DNA from: Verrucomicrobiota bacterium
GTDB lineage: Bacteria > Verrucomicrobiota > Verrucomicrobiia > Verrucomicrobiales > V1-33
Length of the DNA stretch: 64,000 bases
Assembly (NCBI GenBank): GCA_003402705.1
Contig: QQNF01000005.1
Span: forward strand, 1-64,000
Reading direction: 5' to 3'
In this document: positions 42,339 to 49,706 of the stretch, piece after piece
Position numbering within the stretch: position 1 is the first letter of the stretch
Layout of the letters: each line of letters begins with the position of its first letter
Position numbers and translations under genes: made by a program
The notes under the pieces: model-generated
What the model was told of the DNA's origin: nothing
What the model saw: only the letters and a program-made list of their open reading frames with translations
The model's database searches: none

Positions 42339-43487
42339 ATGAAACGACATACCTTTTTCTGTGCGGTGGCCGGTGTTGCTGCGAGCCTTGCGTTTTCCGG
42401 GGCGGCGGTGGCGGAGCCTGACGAATCGTTGCGAAATGAAGTGCAGGCGGCGATCAACAAAGGGTTGAAGTATCTGGCGACGAAGCAGGATGCGGCGAAG
42501 GGGTTTGTGGGGTCGGAGGATCATCCGGCGTTGACGGCGCTGTATGCGATGGCGCTGATGGGGAATCCGGAGACGAAGGGGGTGACGCCGGAGGCGCGGA
42601 AGGCGTATGATTTTCTGCTGGCTAGTCAGAAGGAGGACGGGGGGATCTACAAGACGTCGCTGCCTAACTACAACACGAGCCTGTCATTGACGGCGCTGAC
42701 GCTGGTGGCGGACGAGCCGAAGGTGCGCGAGGCGGCGTTGAAGGCGCGGCGGCTGGTGATCAAGGGGCAGTATGATGAAGGGAAGCCGGGGGAGATGGAC
42801 AGTCCGTATGATGGCGGGGTGGGTTATGGGAGCAAGCCGCCGACGGACATGAGCAACACGCATTTTGCGCTGGAGGCGTTGTATCATTCGAAGAAGCTGC
42901 TGGCGGATGATCCTGACCGTGCGAAGGCGGAGCCGCAGTTGAATTATGCGGCGGCGATTGATTTTGTGAGCCGGTGTCAGCACCTTGCGGCGACCAACAA
43001 GTCGTCGTGGGTGAGTGAGGATGCGAAGAATAAGGGAGGGTTTGTGTACCGTCCGGGCGAGAGCAAAGTGGCTCCGGAGGATCCGGCGTCGGGCAAGCCA
43101 TCGGTGCGGTCGTATGCGAGCATGGGGTACGCGGGGTTGTTGAGTTTCATTTACGCGGACATCAAGCCGGGTGATCCACGGGTGAAGTCGGTGAAGGAAT
43201 GGCTGGCGGCGAATTACTCGGTGACGGAGAATCCGGGGATCGGGAGTGAGGGGCTGTATTATTACTATCACACGATGGCGAAGGCGCTGAACACGGCTGG
43301 GATGGACTTTGTGGAGACGCCGCAGGGGCGGAAGAACTGGCGTGCGGATCTGGCGAAGCAGTTGTTCAATCTGCAGCACGAGGACGGGTCGTGGGCGAAT
43401 GAGAACGGGCGGTGGATGGAGAAGGACAGCGTGCTGGTGACGACGTATGCGGTGCTGGCGCTGGAGCACATTATCCGCGGCCTCTGA
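42339..43487 (+). CDS. Exported terpene-cyclase-fold (prenyltransferase/squalene oxidase repeat) protein
   Basis: This 382-residue protein has a signal peptide (MKRHTFFCAVAGVAASLAFSGAAVA). The repeated motif HPALTALYAMALMG, SQKEDGGIYK, DMSNTHFALEAL, SYASMGYAGLLSFIYA and LQHEDGSWANENGRWMEKDSVLVTTYAVLAL marks an (alpha/alpha)6 barrel of the squalene cyclase/prenyltransferase type. In this phylum such exported proteins are common and of unknown role; an exported location argues against squalene cyclisation. It is probably in an operon with the YdjY gene and is closed by a strong terminator. Confidence 0.85.
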   Translation: MKRHTFFCAVAGVAASLAFSGAAVAEPDESLRNEVQAAINKGLKYLATKQDAAKGFVGSEDHPALTALYAMALMGNPETKGVTPEARKAYDFLLASQKEDGGIYKTSLPNYNTSLSLTALTLVADEPKVREAALKARRLVIKGQYDEGKPGEMDSPYDGGVGYGSKPPTDMSNTHFALEALYHSKKLLADDPDRAKAEPQLNYAAAIDFVSRCQHLAATNKSSWVSEDAKNKGGFVYRPGESKVAPEDPASGKPSVRSYASMGYAGLLSFIYADIKPGDPRVKSVKEWLAANYSVTENPGIGSEGLYYYYHTMAKALNTAGMDFVETPQGRKNWRADLAKQLFNLQHEDGSWANENGRWMEKDSVLVTTYAVLALEHIIRGL

Positions 43488-43510
43488 GGCTGGCGGGAAG
43501 GCTAGCAATG

Positions 43511-43542
43511 AAAAAGGGACCCCATGGCGGGGTCCCTTTTTT
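43511..43542 (+). terminator. Rho-independent terminator between convergent genes
   Basis: Arms AAAGGGACCCC (43513-43523) and GGGGTCCCTTT (43529-43539) pair around an ATGGC loop, with runs of T after and A before, so it can work on both strands for the terpene-cyclase-fold gene (plus) and the DUF3500 gene (minus). Confidence 0.93.
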
Positions 43543-43583
43543 GGTTTCTGGGAAAGACAGAGGGAACGGGTTGTCGAGGAAGC

Positions 43584-44648
43584 TCAGCGGGCGTGGGCTT
43601 CGTCGTAGTGTTTCTTGAGGAGATCGACGCCGAAGTCGTTGGCGAAGTCGCGCCAGACTGCGTGGGGGTGGTTGGCGTTGTTCTGGGTGTTGTCGTATTC
43701 GAAGAGGAACTCGGGGCTCTGGATTCGGTAGTAGTGGGGCTCGCCGAGTTCGGTGCCGCCGGACCATGCGAAGGTTAGGGAAGGCATGCCGCCCGAGTGG
43801 ATGCGGTCGCGGAAGACGGAGGCGAGGTCGGGGCGGAAGCGGCCGATGTATTCGCCGAGGGTTTTCCAAAGGAGATTGCGCTGAGTCTGGTCGAGTTTAT
43901 CGGCGCTGATGCCGGCTGGCTGGAGGGGGATGGCTTTGCGTTCTTCCTTGCTGATGACGTCGTCGGGGACCTTGCCTTCGAGGAAGGCGGCAGGTTTCTG
44001 GGCGTCGGTGAGGGATTTGACGAGGAGACGGGCGGTGTCTTCTTCTTCGGCGAGGACGCGGAGGCCTTTGCGAGGGCCTTCTTTGACTTCGCCGGGGTTG
44101 GTGCCCATGAAGGAAGGGGTGACGGAGAGGACCTTGCCGCCTGCGATGGTGACGTTGCAGGAGAAGTGGTGGCCTTCCCAGCGCCAGCCCCACGCGCCGG
44201 AGTCGGAGGGTTCGCCGAAGAAGGCGAGGTAGTATTTTTCGGTGTTCCGTTTGGGGGCCTGATTTTCGAGATCGAAGAGGATCCGTTCCTGGCTCATGAT
44301 GGTGGCCGTTTTGGCGAAGCCTTCGTTGCTGAGAACGGAATTGAGCATGGCGTAGGCGAGGTGGTCCTGTTCCGGGCGGAGCTTGTCGAGGGTGATGCCT
44401 TTGCGGTCGAGGGGGACGAAGTGCCAGTTGAGGCGTTCGTCGTCGGCGATTTTGAAGACGGCTTCGGCCTTCTGGGAATCGTCGAGACTGGCGAGGAAGT
44501 TCTTGGCGGCGAGGGTCATGTCAGCGACGGCGCGCTGGTGGATGACATTCGCGGCGGCGGCGGAACCGGCGTCGTTATCGGCGTGGGTGGAGATGAAGGG
44601 GAGAGAGGCTGCGAGGGCGGCCGGGATGAAGAGCAGGGAGGGGCGCAT
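43584..44648 (-). CDS. DUF3500 family exported protein
   Basis: This 354-residue protein has a signal peptide beginning MRPSLLFIPAALAASLPF. I chose ATG 44648; an ATG at 44741 would overlap the divergent transporter start. The body matches the DUF3500 pattern: FLASLDDSQKAEAVF, DDERLNWHFVP, GWRWEGHHFSCNVTI, TPSFMGTNPGEV, and FAWSGG near the C-terminus with HYYRIQSPEFLFEYDNTQNNANHPHAVWRD. The family function is unknown; many conserved His, Trp and Asp residues suggest an enzyme. It ends at a shared terminator. Confidence 0.88.
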   Translation of the reverse strand: MRPSLLFIPAALAASLPFISTHADNDAGSAAAANVIHQRAVADMTLAAKNFLASLDDSQKAEAVFKIADDERLNWHFVPLDRKGITLDKLRPEQDHLAYAMLNSVLSNEGFAKTATIMSQERILFDLENQAPKRNTEKYYLAFFGEPSDSGAWGWRWEGHHFSCNVTIAGGKVLSVTPSFMGTNPGEVKEGPRKGLRVLAEEEDTARLLVKSLTDAQKPAAFLEGKVPDDVISKEERKAIPLQPAGISADKLDQTQRNLLWKTLGEYIGRFRPDLASVFRDRIHSGGMPSLTFAWSGGTELGEPHYYRIQSPEFLFEYDNTQNNANHPHAVWRDFANDFGVDLLKKHYDEAHAR

Positions 44649-44739
44649 GGCTGGGGTGAAGGTGGCGGGATTGGCGACGGTTGCACAAGTGGAATCGTCT
44701 TCCATGATGGCGGGCCGTTGACCGCGGCTATTTTCAAAC

Positions 44740-46332
44740 ATGAAACCGGTGACCCGATTTTTCGCATTGATGCTGTGCCTGATGATGATGGCGGCGGTGG
44801 TGCCTGTGAATGCTTCGTCAGGGAAGGAGGCTCCGGCGTGGCCGGCGACAGAGACAAGGGCTGAGCAGTATGCGTCGTTTCCGCTGCCGCTGGATCAGTA
44901 TGCGGTGCCTGCGGGTGGTGAGACGCGGCCGCTGGTGGCGCGGATCATGGAGCGGGCGAAGCAGGATCCGTTCAATGTGTGGGCGACGGTGATTTTCGTG
45001 TGTGCGATTCTGCATACGTTTGCGGCGGGGATGTTTCAGAGCATGGCGCACCATGCGGAGGAGGCGTATCACCAGGAGTGGCATGCGACTGGTGCGGCGG
45101 AGCGGCGAGGGGAGTATGCGGACGCGCCCGAGCCGGTGTCTTTCAAGGCGCAGTTGTTTCATTATCTAGGGGAAGTGGAGGCGGTGTTTGCGATCTGGGC
45201 GATTCCGCTGCTGGTGGCGGCGATCTGGTTTCACGGGTGGGAGGATGCGAAGTCGTTTGTGAACCAGGACTGTGATTTTGTGGAACCGTTGTTTGTGGTG
45301 GTGATCATGGCGGTGAGTGCGTCGCGGCCGGTGGTGCGGTTTGCAGAGCATTGTCTGGCGATTCCTGCGATCCGATTGGGTGGCGGGTCGCCGGCGGCGT
45401 GGTGGCTGAGCGTGCTGACGCTGGCTCCATTGCTAGGGTCGCTGATCACGGAGCCTGCGGCGATGACGATCAGTGCGCTGCTGCTGGCGCGGCGGTTTTA
45501 CGAGCTGCGGCCGAGCAAGGTGTTTGCGTATGCGACGCTGGGGTTGTTGTTTGTGAATGTGTCGGTGGGCGGGGTGCTGACGAATTTTGCGGCACCGCCG
45601 GTGCTGATGGTGGCGACGAAGTGGAACTGGAGTTCAGGGTTCATGCTGCAGACGTTCGGGTCGCACGCGGTGGTATCGATTCTGATTTCGAATGCGGTGT
45701 ATTTTCTGGTGTTCCGGAAGGAGTTTCAGCGACTGGGGGATCCGGGGGACAAGGTGCAGGACGGTGAGGCGGGTCGTTACTGGAAGGAACGGACGACGAG
45801 GATTCCGCTGCGGGTGACGCTGACGCATCTGGCGTTTCTGGCGTGGACGGTGTACACGAGTCACTATCCGGTGTTCTTCCTTGGCGGGTTTCTGTTTTTC
45901 CTGGGGTTCCTGCAGGCATCGCAGGAGCATCAGAATCCGCTGAGCATCAAGAGTCCGATGCTGGTGGGCTTCTTTCTTGCGGGACTGGTGATTCACGGGC
46001 GGTGTCAGTCGTGGTGGCTTGAGCCGGTGATGAACAACGGGCTGGGGCCGTGGCCGCTGGCGATCGGGGCGGCGGTGCTGACGGGATTCAATGACAATGC
46101 GCTGATCACGTTCCTTGCGTCGCAGGTGCCTGGGCTGACGGATGCGCTGAAGTATGCGGTGATGACGGGTGCGGTGGCGGGCGGCGGGCTGACGGTGATT
46201 GCAAATGCGCCGAATCCAGCAGGTCAGGGGATTCTGAAGAATTACTTCAATGACCGGGTGAATCCGCTGGGATTGCTGGCGGCGGCATTGCCTCCTACGG
46301 TGATTGTGATGCTGGTGTTCATGCTGGGGTGA
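44740..46332 (+). CDS. Predicted Na+/H+ antiporter (PF07399-type family)
   Basis: This 530-residue polytopic membrane protein has a signal-like first helix (MKPVTRFFALMLCLMMMAAV), a periplasmic segment, then about ten hydrophobic segments, with GSLITEPAAMTISALLLARRFYEL, NVSVGGVLTNFAAPPVLMVA and TGFNDNALITFLASQVPGL as repeat-like blocks of a 12-helix ion transporter. The paired NFAAPP and FNDNALIT texts suggest two inverted halves. Members are annotated as Na+/H+ antiporters in this phylum without direct proof. The start lies 91 bp from the divergent DUF3500 start. Confidence 0.85.
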   Translation: MKPVTRFFALMLCLMMMAAVVPVNASSGKEAPAWPATETRAEQYASFPLPLDQYAVPAGGETRPLVARIMERAKQDPFNVWATVIFVCAILHTFAAGMFQSMAHHAEEAYHQEWHATGAAERRGEYADAPEPVSFKAQLFHYLGEVEAVFAIWAIPLLVAAIWFHGWEDAKSFVNQDCDFVEPLFVVVIMAVSASRPVVRFAEHCLAIPAIRLGGGSPAAWWLSVLTLAPLLGSLITEPAAMTISALLLARRFYELRPSKVFAYATLGLLFVNVSVGGVLTNFAAPPVLMVATKWNWSSGFMLQTFGSHAVVSILISNAVYFLVFRKEFQRLGDPGDKVQDGEAGRYWKERTTRIPLRVTLTHLAFLAWTVYTSHYPVFFLGGFLFFLGFLQASQEHQNPLSIKSPMLVGFFLAGLVIHGRCQSWWLEPVMNNGLGPWPLAIGAAVLTGFNDNALITFLASQVPGLTDALKYAVMTGAVAGGGLTVIANAPNPAGQGILKNYFNDRVNPLGLLAAALPPTVIVMLVFMLG

Positions 46333-46519
46333 GGGGGGCGGGTTGGGGGCGATCGGGGGTCAGGTTCCCGGGGCCGCGATCAGCAGGGAAATGCCTCCAC
46401 CTTTCGGTGCGCCGCGGGAAGCTCCTCTTGACGAATCCGGAAATTTCTTGCCAGCTAGATGGGTCTGGATATCGTCCGAATTCACTCATATTGGAGGAGA
46501 TTTTTGCAATAGTGCCATT

Positions 46520-47530
46520 ATGAAGATATTTTTCAGCATTCAGAGCGAAGGTAGCGGACACACTGTTCAAGCTATTGGATTGAAACAGATTTTAGCGGAC
46601 AAAGGTCACAACGTTAGTTTGGCTATTTCTGCCAAGAAAGCACACGGGTTCTCTTCGTTTTTCTCTTCTGAATTTAATATCCATGGTTATGATGGGTTTG
46701 ATTTTATTTTTAAAGACGGCCGGTTAAATCTTGTTAAAACAACAGTCCACAACCTATTAAAAATAGGTAAAATCACCAAGTCTTTTATTGATCTTCTGCG
46801 GCTAATCAAGAAAGAAAACCCCGATATGATCGTTAATTTTTACGATCCCCTTGTCGGGCTGACTTCTTTATTCTTCCCTGATATCAAATACGTAAGCATT
46901 GGGCATCAATATGCCATGACGCATTGCTCATATCCTAAGGTATCTGGGTTTGCAACGCAAAAGTTGTTTCTGAAACTGTTGAATTGGGCGACTGCGCCAA
47001 AAAACCAAAAGATTGCATTAAGCTTTTATGATAATGGTGAAGATAACTGTTGTCCCCCTTTGTTAAGGAGATCCAGCTACGAATGCGAAGATGTTTCCGA
47101 AGATTTTGTTTTAGTTTATTTAATGAATGATGGTATGCTACCTCAATTAATAAATGAGGCTATCAAACATCCAGCAATCAGCATAGAATGTTTTACCAAA
47201 TTGACTAAAGAATTCGACCTGCCAAAAAATTTGTCTGTGCAAAACCTAAATGGCGATCTATTTATAAAACGCATGAAACGGTGCAGGGCTGTCATTTGTA
47301 GCGGTGGTTTTGAAACCGCATCCGAAGCAATGCTAATGGGAAAACCTCTACTTATGGTTCCTATAAAAAATCACTTCGAGCAAATATCAAATTGCATTGA
47401 CGCAGAACAACAAGGGAGAGCGGCTCATTGGCACAAAATTGACTTGGCTTTATTACCTAAAATACAGAGTAAAAATGCGGAATGGTTTTTTCAAATAAAA
47501 AACAGAATTGAAAAACTAATGGATGTCTGA
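46520..47530 (+). CDS. Glycosyltransferase of the GT28/MurG-like superfamily in an AT-rich island
   Basis: This 336-residue GT-B fold protein starts MKIFFSIQSEGSGHTVQAIGLKQIL, with the GxGHTxQ/A-type N-terminal loop of MurG-like and MJ1255-like transferases, and ends with VICSGGFETASEAMLMGKPLLMVPIKNHFEQISN, the sugar-nucleotide-binding block. The acceptor and donor are unknown; surface polysaccharide is likely. It is about 35-40 percent GC and without G excess (46741-46800: 8 G, 13 C), unlike everything around it, so it was probably acquired recently. The ATG at 46520 is preferred; an in-frame start at 46343 lies in normal-composition DNA. Confidence 0.85.
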   Translation: MKIFFSIQSEGSGHTVQAIGLKQILADKGHNVSLAISAKKAHGFSSFFSSEFNIHGYDGFDFIFKDGRLNLVKTTVHNLLKIGKITKSFIDLLRLIKKENPDMIVNFYDPLVGLTSLFFPDIKYVSIGHQYAMTHCSYPKVSGFATQKLFLKLLNWATAPKNQKIALSFYDNGEDNCCPPLLRRSSYECEDVSEDFVLVYLMNDGMLPQLINEAIKHPAISIECFTKLTKEFDLPKNLSVQNLNGDLFIKRMKRCRAVICSGGFETASEAMLMGKPLLMVPIKNHFEQISNCIDAEQQGRAAHWHKIDLALLPKIQSKNAEWFFQIKNRIEKLMDV

Positions 47531-47786
47531 GAACAACCGAAGATTTGAGCAAAGAAATTACGGGCATCCCACAGAATTAGAGCCACTTAGCGGTAGAGAG
47601 CTGCCGAAAAAGCGGATGGCCAGGCGGCGGAATCGTGCTGGACTGGTGGAGTTATGCAAAACAACCTTAGCAATGCTTACACTCCGTGCGGAGGAGAGTT
47701 GTAATGCTGACGGCGGTCCGGATCCGCCGGCTGCTGGTTCGGAGGGGGGGAACCCCGTGCGAGGTTCTGTGTTATGGTGTTGGGAA

Positions 47787-47822
47787 CCGGGGCTACCGCG
47801 AGTGGCTCGCGGTACGCCCCGG
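47787..47822. repeat. Long perfect hairpin, palindromic element
   Basis: CCGGGGC (47787-47793) plus TACCGCGAG (47794-47802) pair with CTCGCGGTA (47806-47814) plus GCCCCGG (47816-47822); only one C is bulged and the loop is TGG. A 16-bp stem with no T-tract and no nearby gene end suggests a mobile palindromic element (REP/MITE-like) rather than a terminator. Confidence 0.7.
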
Positions 47823-47903
47823 CTGTTTACCGGTCGTCCGTACGGGATGGGGGCGTGTTTGGAGAGTGGGCGTGGTTGAACGGGCCGCCGACTTGTTTGG
47901 TGT

Positions 47904-47935
47904 GGGGAACAGGAATGTCCCCTCTCCGTTGGCGT
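47904..47935. repeat. Second copy of the GGAATGTCCCC palindromic element
   Basis: GGGGAACA-GGAA-TGTCCCC forms a 7-bp stem with one bulged A and shares the flanking CTCC-TTGGCG with the copy at 20252-20290, so the repeat is about 30 bp and wider than the hairpin itself. Confidence 0.55.
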
Positions 47936-48046
47936 GTTGGAGGTGGGTGGCTGGGATTGGGTGGCTGGGGGAGGGTTGATAGCGGGTGGCGGGGCGCGAG
48001 AAAAGAGTTGCTGATGTGTCGGGGTTCCATAGCGTTCGTGGTAATC

Positions 48047-49543
48047 ATGAAGGTATTCCTTTTTCTGCTTGGCATCGGCGCAGTGCTGCCGCTGGTCACT
48101 CTGAATCAAACTGCGGTTGCCCAGGCGGCGAATGCGCAGAGCGATGATGTGGCGCTGGACTGGCTTCTGGATGAGGGGTTGTTCGCGATGACGCCGGATG
48201 ACTTGGAGACGAAGGCGGGTTCGCGGTTTTTTGTGTGGCAGGACAAGGAGCGGACGCGGGCGCGGTTCAATCCGGATGATTTTGACTTTCAGTTGAAGGG
48301 GAATGATGTGGGGGAGGTGCTGATCAAGTTCAAGGAGGGGAAGGTGGCGGCGGTGACGGTGTCGGTGATGAACAAGGGGGATGAGATGGCTGTGATCACG
48401 CGCGGGACATTCAATGAAGCGGTGAAGACGGTGAAGGGGGTGCTGGGTGAGGCGAGCGGTGTGAAGGAGGAGCCGCGGCGCAAGGAGGAGCTGCTGAGTG
48501 CGCAATCGGAGGGGGCGGTGTGGCGCTGCAAGAAGGCGCTCTACATTGGCGAGTGGCTGTTTCTTCCGGAGAAGCGTGAGGAGATTGACGGATGGATCTG
48601 GACGACGAAGGAGCACGGTGAGTTTGTGAGGGTTCGCATCATGCCGCCGCAGGTGCAGTTGGGGGTGCAGTTGAATCGGATCCGGACGACGGTTTCGCGG
48701 CCGCTGCTGGCGGCGAAGGTGAAGCGTGAGGGGAAGGCGAAGGCGGTGATCGAGGGGCTGCCGATGGTTGATCAGGGCAGCAAGGGTTACTGTGCGGTGG
48801 CGTCGCTGGAGCGGGTGCTGCGGCATTATGGCGCGGATGTGGACATGCACGATCTGGCGAATGCCGCGGAGACTTACGGCGGCACGAATCCTGAGAAGAT
48901 GAAGACGGCGATTCAGCGGATGTCGCAGCGGCTGGGGTTGCGGGTGCGGGAGATTACGTTCATGAAGCAGAAGCAGTATGAGGTTCTGTTCAAGAACTAC
49001 AACATTGCGGCGCGGCAGGCCGGGAAGGATGTGGTGGATCTGGGGCAGCTGAAGAGTTCCGGCTACATCGACTGGATGAAGGTGGACCCGGAGACGCTGC
49101 GTAAGTTCCGCACCAAGGGGAGTGATTTCACGGCGTTCAAGCAGGCGTTGGTGGACAATGTGAACAAGGGAGTACCGATTCTGTGGGCGCTGCAGCTGGG
49201 GATTTACTGGGAGGACAAGATTGACGAGAGCTACGAGGCGAACCGTTATGCGGTGAACAAGGGCAAGAGTGCGGCCGATGGGGAGAAGGACGAGGTGGTG
49301 AACGACATCCGCAAGAAGATGGAGGAGGAGCGGAAGAAAGAGATGGAGGAACTGCGCAGCAAAGGAAAGCGCCCGCCGGAATACATGCTGGGGGGACACA
49401 TGCGGGTCATCGTCGGGTATGACGGGGCGAATTCGCGGATCTATTACACCGACTCATGGGGGCCGGGTCATGAGATGAAGTCGATGTCGCTGGAGGAAGC
49501 GTGGGCCTGCACGCTGGCGCTCTGGGCGCTCGAGCCGAGTTAA
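48047..49543 (+). CDS. Exported C39-like cysteine peptidase domain protein
   Basis: This 498-residue protein has a signal peptide (MKVFLFLLGIGAVLPLVTL). The N-terminal 200 residues (GSRFFVWQDKERTRARFNPDDF) form an uncharacterised domain. The C-terminal papain-like fold has Q/C in QGSKGYCAVASLERVLRHYG with nucleophile C249, H451 in GGHMRVIVGYD and an Asp in YYTDSWGPGH, as in C39-like peptidases. A Lys/Glu-rich helical insert lies just before the His. It may process exported proteins; the substrate is unknown. ATG 48047 is chosen because it begins the signal peptide. Confidence 0.85.
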   Translation: MKVFLFLLGIGAVLPLVTLNQTAVAQAANAQSDDVALDWLLDEGLFAMTPDDLETKAGSRFFVWQDKERTRARFNPDDFDFQLKGNDVGEVLIKFKEGKVAAVTVSVMNKGDEMAVITRGTFNEAVKTVKGVLGEASGVKEEPRRKEELLSAQSEGAVWRCKKALYIGEWLFLPEKREEIDGWIWTTKEHGEFVRVRIMPPQVQLGVQLNRIRTTVSRPLLAAKVKREGKAKAVIEGLPMVDQGSKGYCAVASLERVLRHYGADVDMHDLANAAETYGGTNPEKMKTAIQRMSQRLGLRVREITFMKQKQYEVLFKNYNIAARQAGKDVVDLGQLKSSGYIDWMKVDPETLRKFRTKGSDFTAFKQALVDNVNKGVPILWALQLGIYWEDKIDESYEANRYAVNKGKSAADGEKDEVVNDIRKKMEEERKKEMEELRSKGKRPPEYMLGGHMRVIVGYDGANSRIYYTDSWGPGHEMKSMSLEEAWACTLALWALEPS

Positions 49544-49640
49544 GGGAAGTGAGAGGTGAGAATGGCGTGTAGGGAGAGTGGGTGGACGCGAAGGCGCGAA
49601 GGGTGGTGGGGCGATGGGGGAATGATGGTGGGTTGGGTGC

Positions 49641-49705
49641 GGCCATCCGGTGGTGTCCCGTTGCTCAACCACCGGTTAAAGGCCAGCACCCCTGCGGGAG
49701 GCGGG
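49641..49705. repeat. Palindromic intergenic element
   Basis: CCGGTGGT (49647-49654) pairs with ACCACCGG (49668-49675) over a 13-nt loop; flanking GGCC words (49641, 49681) extend the symmetry, and a second imperfect hairpin (ACCCCTGCGGGAGGCGGGGT) follows at about 49688. It lies between the stops of convergent genes. The general look is that of dispersed elements common in this phylum; I cannot count copies elsewhere. Confidence 0.55.
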
Positions 49706-49706
49706 G

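Larger units (their letters stand above)
47531..48046. other. Intergenic stretch with palindromes after the AT-rich island
   Basis: I support no gene here. The first ~150 bp still look foreign (AT-richer, no G excess), then normal composition returns. It holds a 36-bp hairpin (47787-47822) and a copy of the GGAATGTCCCC element (47904-47935). A frame from 47523 to 47879 overlaps the glycosyltransferase stop but reads as low-complexity noise after residue 60. Confidence 0.5.

Noticed and set aside
47523..47879. Small gene overlapping the glycosyltransferase stop
   Set aside because: The ATG overlap is attractive, but the frame crosses the composition boundary and a palindromic hairpin and ends in low-complexity sequence; no family is recognised.
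47558..49399. Minus-strand frame of 613 codons opposite the C39-like gene
   Set aside because: Low-complexity Leu/His/Arg/Pro shadow; the plus frame has catalytic Cys and His motifs.
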